Assembly (NCBI GenBank): GCA_905221605.1
Contig: CAJNDS010000150.1
Location: forward strand, 1-64,000
Source of the DNA: Symbiodinium natans
Taxonomy: Eukaryota; Sar; Dinophyceae; Suessiales; Symbiodiniaceae
Length of the DNA stretch: 64,000 nt
Direction of reading: 5' to 3'
Part shown: piece after piece, positions 1-10,996 of the stretch
How positions within the stretch are numbered: the stretch's first letter is position 1
How the letters are laid out: the number at the start of each line of letters is the position of its first letter
Program-made: the position numbers and the translations under genes
Notes under the pieces: model-generated
Seen by the model: the letters and a program-made list of their open reading frames with translations, nothing else
The model's database searches: none
Told to the model about the DNA's origin: nothing

Positions 1-204
1 CCCCTCCCCACCCCCCCCCCCAACCCCCCACTCCCTCCCCCTAATTTACCACCTCACTTCGCAGAGCGCCACCCCACGCACCGCGTCGCACTTGCAACCT
101 GCTCCCCTACCCCATCACCCCCAGCAAGCCCCCTTGCCACAATTTACTACACCCACACCGCTCGCACCTAACCCCTCCTACCCCTCCACTCCAAACTACC
201 AACC

Positions 205-450
205 TGAAGTTATCATAATTATGATGACTTCAACTTCCCCATCATAAGTTATCATAATTATGATAACTTTAACTTCCCGATCTAAACTATCATAATTATG
301 ATAACTTTAAGTTCTTTATCTCAGAGTATGATAAATATGATAAGCAACTTTTCATAACTATGATCAGTTATCATAATTATGATAAGTTATCATAAGTTAT
401 CATACTTATGATAAGGTATCATAATTATGATAAATTGTCATAGTTATCAC
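205..450. repeat. Cluster of AT-rich perfect palindromes
   Basis: The 16-bp perfect palindrome TATCATAATTATGATA, or a one-base variant, occurs about five times (near 211, 248, 288, 369 and 417). At 246-269 it extends to a 24-bp perfect palindrome. Shorter half-site versions lie between. Each copy could extrude a cruciform or bind a dimeric protein. No coding sequence is visible, and the 60-codon frame at 427-609 has no supporting features. Confidence 0.85.
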
Positions 451-771
451 AAGCTATCCTCCTCGCCCTTTCCCGTTAAAAGTGCTTACGGCTTAAAGAC
501 CTTAGTACAAAAAACTGTACTAAAGCTCAAAGAAAACAATGCTTATGATGCAGAGACTTTGGTACACTATGATGCGTCAAGACACAATGAAATTATGCTT
601 GCGATCTAGACAGTGCGCCCTTTGAGATAGTTGAGAAAGAAAAAAATTGGCCGCGTGCCAATATTAATTGCTTGTAACGGGGCCGCGGCCCACATGCGCG
701 ACATACCCCGCTACAGGGGGTATGTATCAATGGTCGAAGTTTTGCGACAGACCTGTTTGTTGTTGTCTGCA

Positions 772-924
772 GGTTCCAAGTCTTGTTTATCGGGGGGGTA
801 AGTGTTCGTAAGTTTCAAGGAGCAAATACAAGTATCCCTGAATTTGAAACCCCCTTAAACTCTTAAAGGCTGAGAACGCGGAGTGGTTCCAAGTCTTGCT
901 TATCGGGGGGTAAGTGTTCGTAAA
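772..924. repeat. Pair of ~40-bp direct repeats
   Basis: A segment beginning GGTTCCAAGTCTTG and ending GTAAGTGTTCGTAA appears at 772-811 and again at 885-924 with few differences, separated by unrelated sequence. It sits immediately left of the 55-bp palindromic array. No gene is seen here. Confidence 0.75.
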
Positions 925-935
925 TTTCACCAAAA

Positions 936-1265
936 ACATGACAATTTTTCCGCTGAATATGTGTCAGTAGAGCCGTGCTACCACAAAAAAGCATGACACA
1001 TTTTTCGCGGAATATGTGTCACCAGAGTTCTCTAAGCACCATAAACATGACATTTTTTCCGCGGAATATGTGTCAGTAGAGCTGTGCTAACACAAAAAAA
1101 CATGACACATTTTCCGCGGAATATGTGACAGTAGAGCCGTGCTAACACAAAAAAGCATGACACATTTTCCGCGGAATATGTGTCACCAGAGTTCTGCTAA
1201 CACAAAAAGCATGACACATTTTTCGCGGAATATGTGTCAGTAGAGCCGTGCTAACACAAAAAGAC
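936..1265. repeat. Tandem array of ~55-bp units with a near-perfect palindrome
   Basis: Six head-to-tail units of 54-55 bp. Each has an arm TGACACAT, a centre TTCCGCGGAA and an arm ATGTGTCA, forming a ~28-bp near-palindrome, then a linker in two versions (CAGTAGAGCCGTGCTAACAC and CACCAGAGTTCT...). The two linkers recur non-randomly along the array. Satellite-type sequence with no coding potential. Confidence 0.85.
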
Positions 1266-1548
1266 ATGAGAAGGGCACCTATCTGTGAATAGCAAGATTG
1301 GTATTTCTAATTAGGGAGAGGCAAGGGAGATATGTAAAGCTTTGATTAAATAATTTACATAATTAAAACAATTTAAATAGTTCAAATAATGTAATAACTT
1401 ATATAGTTTAAATAATTTAAATCCGAGAAGGGGGGGGGAACCACCCTCCCCGCCCCCTAAGAATTAAATAATTTAAATAATTTCAATCCGAAACCTCCCC
1501 GTCGTACTTAAATTAATCATTATTAAATTCTTGAGAGGGGGGGAAGCT

Positions 1549-1936
1549 CCGGGCAAAACTTGGCCAAATCGAGCCGCGCCTTTCTCATCGCATACGAAGA
1601 GCTGCCCGATTTGGCCAAATTTTGCCCGAAGGCTGCCCGGCAAAATTTGGCCAAATCGAGCCGCGCCTTTCTCATCGCGTACGAAGAGCCTGATTTGGCC
1701 AAATTTTGTCCGAAAGTTGCCCGGCAAAATTTGGCCAAATAGAGCCGCACCTTTCTCATCGCCTACGAAGAGCAGCCCGATTTGGCCAAATTTTGCCCGG
1801 AGGCTGCCCGGCAAAATTTGGCCAAATCGAGCCGCGCATTTCTCATCGCGTACGACGAGCAGCCCGATTTGGCCAAATTTTGCCCGAAAGCTGCTCGGCA
1901 AAATTTGGCCAAATCCAGCCGCACGTTTCCCATTGT
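1549..1936. repeat. Hairpin minisatellite array 1 (84-87-bp unit, ~4-5 copies)
   Basis: Each unit contains GATTTGGCCAAATTTTGCC and, after a ~12-nt spacer, its exact reverse complement, giving a 19-bp perfect stem. The unit is close to a multiple of three and lacks stops in several frames. This yields repeat pseudo-proteins on both strands (for example repeats of AKFCP...ARQNLAK) with no start, no sequence conservation and no gene context. I treat it as a non-coding minisatellite. Confidence 0.9.
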
Positions 1937-2746
1937 TGGGCCCTTTGGGGCCGTTTTTTTTGGGGCCAAATTGGGCCCAAAGGGCAAATGTTGCCCAAAA
2001 TTAGCCAAAGGAGAAAAAAAGAGCCCACTTCATAAACTGTATAAACCTTATAGGTAGTTTGATATAATTCTTTTACCCCACCCCCCCAGCCCTCCTCCAC
2101 CTTTCGTGCCCTCTACCTCAAAAACGAAGGCTTGTACTTGCACTTGTACTTGTAATGCACTCTGATAGGCGCAGAGTGTGCCTAGGTCACTTGAGAAGTT
2201 TTGAGTGGTGCAGCAAACCCAGCTGATGCTCATGATTTCTCTGTCTCCCTATATATGGGCGATGGAACGGGTGTCCTTTTTGATCGTTTTCTGCATCTTG
2301 AATGGAGAAAAAGGACCCCCCAAGAAGGAAAAGTAACATAAGAAAAAGGGAGGGACATTGAAGAGCTCCTCTCTTTACTTAGTCATTCCCTGTCCTCTCT
2401 TCGTATCTGTTGTTTTTCTTAGTCGCTTCAAAACGCAAAATAAGGGAAAGGCGATTTCCTGAAGAGGAAGAAGGGCACCTATCTGTGAATAGCAAGATTG
2501 GCTTTTTCTAATTAGGGAGAGACAAGGGAGTTATAAAAAGCTTTGATTAAAAAATTTACATAATTTAAACAATTTAAATAGTTCAAATAATGTAAATAAC
2601 TTATATAGTTTAAATAGTTTAAATCCGAAAAGAGGGGGGAACCACCCTCCCCGCCCCCTAAGAATTAAATAATTTAAATCCGAAACCTCCCCGTCGTACT
2701 TAAATTAATCATTATTAAATTCTTGGGAGGGGGGGAAGCTCCGGGC

Positions 2747-3391
2747 AAAACTTGGCCAAATCGAGCCGCGCATTTCTCATCGCATACGAAGAGCTGCCCG
2801 ATTTGGCCAAATTTTGCCCGAAGGCTGCCCGGCAAAATTTGGCCAAATCGAGCCGCGCCTTTCTCATCGCGTACGAAGAGCCCGATTTGGCCAAATTTTG
2901 CCCGAAAGCTGCTCGGCAAAATTTGGCCAAATCGAGCCGAGCATTTCTCATCGCCTACGAAGAGCAGCCCGATTTGGCCAAATTCTGCCCGAAAGCTGCT
3001 CGGCAAAATTTGGCCAAATCGAGCCGCGCATTTCTCATCGCCTACGAAGCGCAGCCCGATTTGGCCAAATTTTGCCCGAAAGCTGCCCGGCAAAATTTGG
3101 CCAAATCGAGCCGCGCCTTTCTCATCGCGTACGAAGAGCCTGATTTGGCCAAATTTTGCCCAAAAGTTGCCCGGCAAAATTTGGCCAAATCGAGCCGCAC
3201 CTTTCTCATCGCCTACGAAGAGCAGCCCGATTTGGCCAAATTTTGCCCGGAGGCTGCCCGGCAAAATTTGGCCAAATCGAGCCGCGCATTTCTCATCGCG
3301 TAAGACGAGCAGCTCGATTTGGCCAAATTTTGCCCGCAGACTGTCCGGCAAAATTTGGCCAAATCCAGCCGCACGTTTCCCATTGTTGGGC
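2747..3391. repeat. Hairpin minisatellite array 2 (84-87-bp unit, ~7-8 copies)
   Basis: Same unit as the array at 1549-1936, with the same 19-bp inverted arms, about seven to eight copies in tandem. Some units have lost three bases (84 versus 87), which keeps the frame. Both arrays end in the same GGGCCCTTTGGGGCC-rich segment. Confidence 0.9.
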
Positions 3392-3957
3392 CCTTTGGGG
3401 CCGTTTTTTTGAGGCCGAATTGGGCCCAAAGGGCAAATGTTGCCCAAAATTAGCCAAAGGAGAAAAAAAGAGCCCACTTCATAAACTGTATAAACCTTAT
3501 AAGTGGTTTTATATAATTCTTTTACCCCACCCCCCCCAGCCCTCCTCCTTTCGTGCCCTCTACATCAAAAACGAAGGCTTGTACTTGCACTTGTACTTGT
3601 AATGTACTCTGATAGGCGCAGAGTGCGCCTATGTACTTGTAATGTACTCTGATAAGCGCAGAGTGCGCCTAGGTCACTTGAGAAGTTTTGAGTGGTGCAG
3701 CAAACCCAGCTGATGCTCATGATTTCTCTGTCTCCCTATATATGGGCGATGGAACGGGTGTCCTTTTTGATCGTTTTTTGCATCTTCAAGGGAGGAAAAA
3801 GGACCCCCCAAGAAGGAAAAGTAACATAAGAAAAAGGGAGGGACATTGAAGAGCTCCTGTCTTTATTTAGTCATTCCCTGTCCTCTCTTCTTATCTGTTG
3901 TTTTTCTTAGTCGCTTCAAAACGCAAAGTAAGGGAAAGGCGATTTCCTGAAGAGGAA

Positions 3958-6900
3958 GAAGGGCACCTATCTGTGAATAGCAAGATTGGCTTTTTAAAAT
4001 TAGGGAGAGACAAGGGAGATATATAAAGCTTTGCGACAAGTTTTGTCACTCCGTCTCCTTGCTTCCTGTCTGTTCTATTCCTTGCAGAGATAAGGGAAAG
4101 AGGATAGATAAAGAAGAGCGCCATCTTCTTTGCTCCTTGTTTTTTTGTCTCTCCCTCTCCTTTATTCATCTCTCTTCCATTCTTTTCTTGGCTCTTCCCA
4201 TTAAAATTGTGTTCTTTTTATCGCTCATCTCTCCTTCTCTTTCCCTTCTCTTCTCCTGCTCCCCTTTATATGACAAAAAACACAAGAAAGGAAGAACAGG
4301 AGGGGAATGGAGGCCCTTTTCCTGTCTTCTCCTCTTGCAATGAATAAGGAAAAGAGCATAGGAGATAAGGAAGGGAATTGAAGAGTAAATGGGCGATGGA
4401 ACGGGTGTTCTTTTTGATAGTTTTCTGCATCTTCAAGGGAGAAAAAGGACATCCCCCCAGAAGGAAAAGTAACATAAGAGATAGGGAGGAAAATTGAAGA
4501 GCTCCTCTCTTTACCTAGTCATTCCCTGTCCTCTCTTCTTATCTCTTGTTTTTCTTATTCGCTTCAAAAAGCACAAAATAAGGGAAAGACGATTCCCTGA
4601 AGAGGAAGAAGGGCACCTATCTATCTGTGAATAGCAAGATTGGTTTTTTCTAATTAGGGAGAGACAAGGGAGATATATAAAGCTTTGCGACAAGTTTTGT
4701 CACTCCGTCTCCTTGCTTCCTGTCTGTTCTATTCCTTGCAGAGATAAGGGAGAGAGGATAGATAAAGAAGAGTGCCATCTTCTTTGCGCCTTGTTTTGTC
4801 TCTCCCTCTCCTTATTCATCTATCTTCTATTCTTTTCTTGGCTCTTCCCATTAAAATTGTGTTCTTTTTATCTCTCCTCGCTCCTTGTCTTTCCCTTCTC
4901 TTCTCCTGTTCCCCCTTAAATGACAAAAACGCAAGAAAGGAAGAACAAGAGGGGAATGGAGGCCCTGTTCTTTTCACAATGGATGGGGCAAGTGAGCGGG
5001 GTTGGCTCCTTGCCCGTAGACCCTCCCCATGCTTCAGCAAATTCTTCCTCTCGCCCTATCGCCTCTGTTCTTTTCCTTGTTCCCAAACGGAAAAAGTGAA
5101 CGGGTTCCTGAAGACGAGAGAGGGCGCCTTTTTTTCATTATAGAGGCAAAAGGGCAAGACAAGCAAGGGAGAGATGATAGATAAAGAAGAGTGCCATCCG
5201 TCTCCTTGTGTCTTGTCTTTTCTCTTCTTTTCAATACCCTTCCAGAAAATTAAAATGACCTCCTTGTTGTCTCTCCTCTCTCACTTCTCTTTCCCTTCTC
5301 TCCTTCTGCTTCCGTTTAGCTGTAAACCACAAGAAAGCCTTCTCCTTTTCATAATTCTTCCTGCTTAGTTTTTCTTATTTCGAAAAGAAAAAGGGAAGGG
5401 AGAGATAAGGGAGAGGGGATGGATTAAGAAGAGCGCCATCTTCTTTGCAACTTGTTTTGTCTCTCCCTCTCCTTTATTCATCTCTCTTCCATTCTTTTCT
5501 TGGCTCTTCCCCTTAAAATTGTGTTCCTTTCATCGCTCCTCTCTCCTTCTCTTCCCCTTCTCTTCTCCTGTTCCCCTTTATATGACAAAAACACAAGAAA
5601 GGAAGAACAAGAGGGGAATGGAGGCCCTTTTCCTGTCTTCTCCTGTTGCAATGAATAAGGAAAAGAGCATAGGAGATAAGGAAGGGAATTGAAGAGTAAA
5701 TGGGCGATGGAACGGGTGTTCTTTTTGATAGTTTTCTGCATCTTCAAGGGAGAAAAAGGACATCCCCCAAGGAGGAAAAGTAACATAAGAGATAGGGAGG
5801 AAAATTGAAGAGCTACTCTCTTTACCTAGTCATTCCCTGTCCTCTCTTCTTATCTGTTGTTTTTCTTATTCGCTTCAAAAAGCCAAATAAGGGAAAGGCG
5901 ATTTCCTGAAGAGGAAGAAGGGCACCTATCTATCTGTGAATAGCAAGATTGGTTTTTTCTAATTAGGGAGAGACAAGGGAGATATATAAAGCTTTGCGAC
6001 AAGTTTTGTCACTCCGTCTCCTTGCTTCCTGTCTGTTCTATTCCTTGCAGAGATAAGGGAGAGAGGATAGATAAAGAAGAGTGCCATCTTCTTTGCGCCT
6101 TGTTTTGTCTCTCCCTCTCCTTTATTCATCTCTCTTCCATTCTTTTCTTGGCTCTTCCCCTTAAAATTGTCTTCCTTTCATCGCTCCTCTCTCCTTCTCT
6201 TCCCCTTCTCTTCTCCTGTTCCCCTTTATATGACAAAAACACAAGAAAGGAAGAACAAGAGGGGAATGGAGGCCCTTTTCCTGTCTTCTCCTCTTGCAAT
6301 GAATAAGGAAAAGAGCATAAGAGATAAGGAAGGGAATTGAAGAGTATATGGGCGATGGAACGGGTGTTCTTTTTGATAGTTTTCTGCATCTTCAAGGGAG
6401 AAAAAAGGACATCCCCCAAGGAGGAAAAGTAACATAAGAGATAGGGAGGAAAATTGAAGAGCTCCTCTCTTTACCTAGTCATTCCCTGTCCTCTCTTCTT
6501 ATCTCTTGTTTTTCTTATTCGCTTCAAAAAGCCAAATAAAGGAAAGGCGATTTCCTGAAGAGGAAGAAGGGCGCCTATCTATCTGTGAATAGCAAGATTG
6601 GTTTTTTCTAATTAGGGAGAGACAAGGGAGATATATAAAGCTTTGCGACAAGTTTTGTCACTCCGTCTCCTTGCTTCCTGTCTGTTCTATTCCTTGCAGA
6701 GATAAGGGAGAGAGGATAGATAAAGAAGAGTGCCATCTTCTTTGCGCCTTGTTTTGTCTCTCCCTCTCCTTTATTCATCTCTCTTCTATTCTTTTCTTGG
6801 CTCTTCCCATTAAAATTGTGTTCTTTTTATCTCTCCTCGCTCCTTCTCTTTCCCTTCTCTTCTCCTGTTCCCCCTGAAATGACAAAAACGCAAGAAAGGA

Positions 6901-9400
6901 AGAACAAGAGGGGAATGGAGGCCCTGTTCTTTTCACAATGGATGGGGCAAGTGAGCGGGGTTGGCTCCTTGCCCGTAGACCCTCCCCATGCTTCAGCAAA
7001 TTCTTCCTCTCGCCCTATCGCCTCTGTTCTTTTCCTTGTTCCCAAACGGAAAAAGTGAACGGGTTCCTGAAGACGAGAGAGGGCGCCTTTTTTTTCATTA
7101 TAGAGGGAAAAGGGAAAGACAAGCAAGGGAGAGATGATAGATAAAGATCAGTGCCATCCGTCTCCTTGTTTCTTGTCTTTTCTCTTCTTTTCAATACCCT
7201 TCCAGAAAATTAAAATGACCTCCTTGTTGTCTCTCCTCTCTCACTTCTCTTTCCTTTCTCTCCTTCTGTTTCCGTTTAGCTGATAAACCACAAGAAAGGA
7301 ACTTGTATGATAAGGGCAGTGGGAGGGTAAGCAGAGGGTGACTCCTTGCGTGTGGACCTTGCCATACTTCATCATATCACTCTTTTCGGCCTATCTCTTC
7401 TGCTCTTTTCCTTACCCTTCTCCTTTTCATAATTCTTCCTGCTTAGTTTTTCTTATTTCGAAAAGAAAAAGGGAAGGGAGAGATAAGGGAGATGGGATGG
7501 ATTAAGAAGAGCGCCATCTTCTTTGCAACTTGTTTTGTCTCTCCCTCTCCTTTATTCATCTCTCTTCCATTCTTTTCTTGGCTCTTCCCATTAAAAGTGT
7601 GTTCCTTTCATCGCTCCTCTCTCCTTCTCTTTCTCCTGTTCCCCTTTATATGACAAAAACACAAGAAAGGAAGAACAAGAGGGGAATGGAGGCCCTTTTC
7701 CTGTCTTCTCCTGTTGCAATGACTAAAGAAAAAAGCATAGGAGATAAGGAAGGGAATTGAAGAGTAAATGGGCGATGGAACGGGTGTTCCTTTTGATAGT
7801 TTTCTGCATCTTCAAGGGAGAAAAAAAGGACATCCCCCAAGAAGGAAAAGTAACGCACAATTGAAGAGCCCCTCTCTTTACCTAGTCATTGCCTGTCCTC
7901 TCTTCTTATCTGTTGTTTTTCTTATTCGCTTCAAAAAGCAAAATTTGGGAAAGGCGATTTCCTGAAGTGGAAGAAGGGCACTTATCTATCTGCGAAGAGC
8001 AAGATTGGTTTTTTTCTAATTAGGGAGAGACTTGCCCCGCCTGAGCCTCCCTGGCCTGCTTGTTGTGGCCACATTCCGCTACAGTTGCCCCGCCTGAGCC
8101 TCCCTGGCTTGCTTGTTGTGGCCACATTCCGGTACAGTTGCGCTTCCAGAAAAATGCCGTCCAAGTCATCTCTCCTCTCTCACTTCCCTTTCCCTTTTCT
8201 CCTTCTGTTTCCTTTCAACTGATACAGCGCAAGAAAGGAACTTGTATGATAAGGCAAGCAGAGGGTGACTCCTGGCGCGTGGACCTTGCCATACTTCATC
8301 ATACCCCTCCTATCGGCCTATCCTTTCCGTCCCCTTCTCCTTCTCATAGTTCTTCCTTTCTGTTTTCTTACTTCGAAAAGAAAGAGGGCAGGGAGAGATA
8401 AGGGGGAGAGGATAGATAAAGAAGAGTGCCATCTTCTCTGCGCCTTATTTTGTCTCTCCCTCTCCTTTATTCATCTCTCTTCTATTTTTTCTTTGCTCTT
8501 CCCAGTACAAATGCAATCCTTGTTGTCTCTCCTCTCTTCTTCTCTCTCCCTTCTCTTCTCCTGTTCCCCTTGATATGACAAAAACACAAGAAAGGAAGAA
8601 CAAGAGGGGAATGGAGGCCCTGTTCCTTTCTTTTCCTGTTTCAATGGATGGGGCAAGTGAGCGGGGTTGGCTCCTTGTCCGTAGACCCTCCCCATGCTTC
8701 AGCAAATCCCTCCTCTCGCCCTATCGCCTCTGTTCTTTCCTTGTTCCCAAATGGAAAAAGAAAACGGGTTCCTTTGCATGTTCATTGTTCTTCCTTTTGT
8801 TTTCTATTTGACAGGGAAAAGAACAAGAGAAGAAAGATGAAAACGAGCACCATCTTCTCTTAGCCTGATTTTGCACCTCCCTCTCCTGTCTTCATTTCTC
8901 TTCCATTCTTTTCATTGCTCTTCCCATTAAAATTGCATTCCTTTTGATCTCTCCTCTCTCCTTTCTCTCTCCCTTCCCGTCTCCTGTTCTCTTTGAATTT
9001 CAAAAACACACAAAAGGAAGCTTCTTTTCCTTATTGAATGAAAAAGAAAAAGAAGAAAAGAGATAGGGAAAGACACTGAAGAGCTCCACTGCCTATTGTT
9101 TCATTCCCTTTCCTCTCTTTCTATGTGTTGTTTTCCTTGTCGTTTCAGAAAGCAAGCAAAATACGGGCAAGGGGGCTTCCTGAAGAGGAGAGAGATCTGC
9201 GAAGACCAAAAAAAGTCTTGTCTTTTGAATTATAGAGGGAAACGGGAGAGGCAAGGAAGGGAGAGATGATAGATAAAGAAGAGTGCCATCCGTCTCCTTG
9301 TTTCTTGTCTTTTCTTTTCTTTTCAATACCCTTCCAGAAAATCAAAATGGCCTCCTTGTTGTCTCTCCTCTCTCACTTCTCTTTCCCTTCTGCCGCAGCC
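3958..9400. repeat. Array of degenerate ~650-bp satellite units
   Basis: The marker GAAGGGCACC (with variants) recurs at about 3958, 4608, 5917, 6566 and 7973, i.e. every ~650 bp or double that. Units share long T/C-rich stretches (CTCTCCCTCTCCTTTATTC) and purine-rich stretches. Alternate units carry an extra block starting GATGGGGCAAGTGAGCGG (near 4981, 6939, 8646), so there is higher-order structure. Short frames of 60-120 codons on both strands are the same low-complexity peptide reread. No gene is visible in these 5.4 kb. Confidence 0.85.
8032..8145. repeat. Tandem duplication of a ~57-bp GC-rich unit
   Basis: Two adjacent near-identical copies of a unit containing GCCTGAGCCTCCCTGG and TTGTGGCCACATTCCG, then TACAGTTG. 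The unit interrupts the T/C-rich satellite and resembles sequence near 36.2 kb (ACAGTTGCCC...CCTGAG). Confidence 0.75.
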
Positions 9401-9780
9401 AAACAGCGACTTTTTCACGCAGGCTGAAAAAAGAACACGCATACACAGACAGCAAAGAGAAACAAATGAAAATAAGAATAACCAGAAATTCGCAGTTCGT
9501 AATGGCGTGCGGCTAGGCCTAGAACCGCTGGGCATGAGATTTGCGTGCCATATGTAGGTGTAAATATGTATTTTTGTATTACGATGTTTATATTCGCTCT
9601 TTTAAAGCAATAAGAAAAACCCAAAGCTAAATAGACCCTAAAGGCGGCGGGCTCATATATATATATATATAATCCGAGGAGGTTATTGACATCAAACGAC
9701 AACTCCCCGGCCTCCAGCTCGGCTCTCATGGCCTCTGTGCTCGACCTCAGACCACGGACTTCAGGACTCTTCCGTATAAC
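9401..9780. other. Transition region, no gene seen
   Basis: Composition changes here from satellite to mixed sequence. Holds a short (TA)n run near 9656-9671. The minus frame at 9415-9783 is low-complexity and unsupported. Confidence 0.5.
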
Positions 9781-9935
9781 CATACCCTTACAAACCCTTA
9801 TCAGCCCTTATAAACCCTTATAAACCCTTATAAACCCTGACAAGCCCTTATAAACCCTTCTAACCATACCCTTATAAACCCTTATAAACCCTTATAAGCC
9901 CTTATAAGCCCTTAAAAACCCCTGTAGTCCAAGGC
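9781..9935. repeat. CCCTTATAAA-type short tandem repeat
   Basis: About fifteen degenerate copies of the 10-mer CCCTTATAAA, with CAAG/CAGC variants. It precedes a degenerate AACCCTAAA region at 10105-10220. Together these look like telomere-associated simple repeats. Confidence 0.7.
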
Positions 9936-10346
9936 GCGCGATCTGCCCTTCAAAGGTCTGCACTTCCTCCTCGCCTCAGTGTCGACCCTCCCAACACACA
10001 TTCGTCACCCCCTCCCACATCTGCCCAACACCTCAGGCTTGGGGGCCAGTATGTGGGTTCCGTTGGTAGGTCTATCTGAAACTGAAACTGCACATCATTG
10101 CTGAACTAAAAACCGCCTTAAAACCCTGAAACCCAAATCCCAAACCCTTAACCCTTGACTGATTACCCTAAACCCTAAACCCTTAAACCCAAATCCCAAG
10201 CCCTTAACCCTGGACTGATTGTCTGAGGCACATTCCGAGGCAAAGGATCCCAGGTACTCGGCCCTTTCCTCGATCTCCACGCGCCAGGCAGACAGGGTCT
10301 CCGCGGTGCCGCTCAGCGGTTGCTCAGATGGGCCTCGGCCGGCGAA

Positions 10347-10440
10347 AAGGGGATAGGATCTGGGGGACCCTTGGGGATGTAGACCCTCAGAAGAGGGTTA
10401 AGAAGGGTTCCCCTTTAGGGTCCCCCCTTATCCTACCTAG
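10347..10440. repeat. Short foldback (inverted-repeat) element
   Basis: The left arm TAGGATCTGGGGGACCCTT and the right arm around CCCTTTAGGGTCCCCCCTTA plus TCCTAC are imperfect reverse complements over about 22 nt, separated by ~45 nt. Resembles the foldbacks at 25.33 kb and 52.2 kb in structure and in GGGGG/CCCCC-rich arms. Confidence 0.55.
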
Positions 10441-10745
10441 GAGTTATTAAGGCCAAAACCGGGCGAGGCTACCCTTGTCCGCCGGTCCATGCCAGCTATC
10501 CACCCTGACTACACACAAACGAAACCTTAAACTTTCAAACCGTAGCTTCCTCAAGAGCGTCTTCTTGCCCACAAAGCCTACCTTGCACTACTGCAGCACT
10601 GCATGGACAAGTCGAGGATCAAGGCTCAAAATCTACAGGAGCACATGTAGGGCTTCGGGAGGGTCGGGGTCTTTTTTAAACAGGACGCACCAACCCTGAA
10701 ACCGAAACACCCTGGCACTCTGCAAACCACACATCCCAAATAGCT

Positions 10746-10996
10746 CCCCTAAACCCTAAACCCTAAACCCTAAGCCCTTTTTGCATCCGGGCTTGGGGAG
10801 TCGGCCGGGAAACCCTAAACCCTAAACCCTAAACCCTAAACCCTAAACCCTATGAATTGCCAGGGCCAAACTCGCAGCTGGGACCCCAAGCCTGGCTCGT
10901 CGGACTGAGAGTCGTCCTGCGCTTGGCACAGGGCTTCTTGGCAATTCATAGGGTTTAGGGTTTAGGGTTTAGGGTTTAGGGTTTCGGGTTTAGGGT
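10746..10996. repeat. Telomere-type repeats forming a long hairpin
   Basis: CCCTAAA repeats at 10746-10777 and 10810-10850, then TTTAGGG repeats at 10950-10996 in the opposite orientation. The inner ends also pair: CCCTATGAATTGCCA (ending 10862) versus TGGCAATTCATAGGG (from 10939). The arms are therefore ~50 nt and the loop about 75 nt. It looks like an insertion with inverted telomere-like ends or a foldback, not a chromosome end. Confidence 0.8.

Larger units (their letters stand above)
1270..3957. repeat. Two tandem copies of a 1.2-1.5 kb composite repeat
   Basis: The segment beginning GAAGGGCACCTATCTGTGAA starts at 1270 and again at 2470. In both copies it is followed by the same AT-rich stretch, a poly-G/CCACCCTCCCC stretch, an 84-87-bp hairpin array and the same 3' part (CATAAACTGTATAAACC..., AATGTACTCTGATAGGCGC...). 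The second copy is longer, mainly because its hairpin array has more units. All frames here are repeat-derived. Confidence 0.85.

Noticed and set aside
936-1265. CRISPR-like array of palindromic repeats
   Set aside because: The interspersed segments are themselves repeated, unit length is ~55 bp without unique spacers, and the genome is eukaryotic.
1473-3600. Overlapping 80-270-codon frames on both strands in the hairpin arrays
   Set aside because: Same repeat read in different frames; 84/87-bp units are multiples of three. No supporting gene features.
4059-8863. Many 60-120-codon Leu/Ser/Phe-rich frames that resemble small membrane proteins
   Set aside because: They are translations of T/C-rich satellite units and recur with each unit in both strands.
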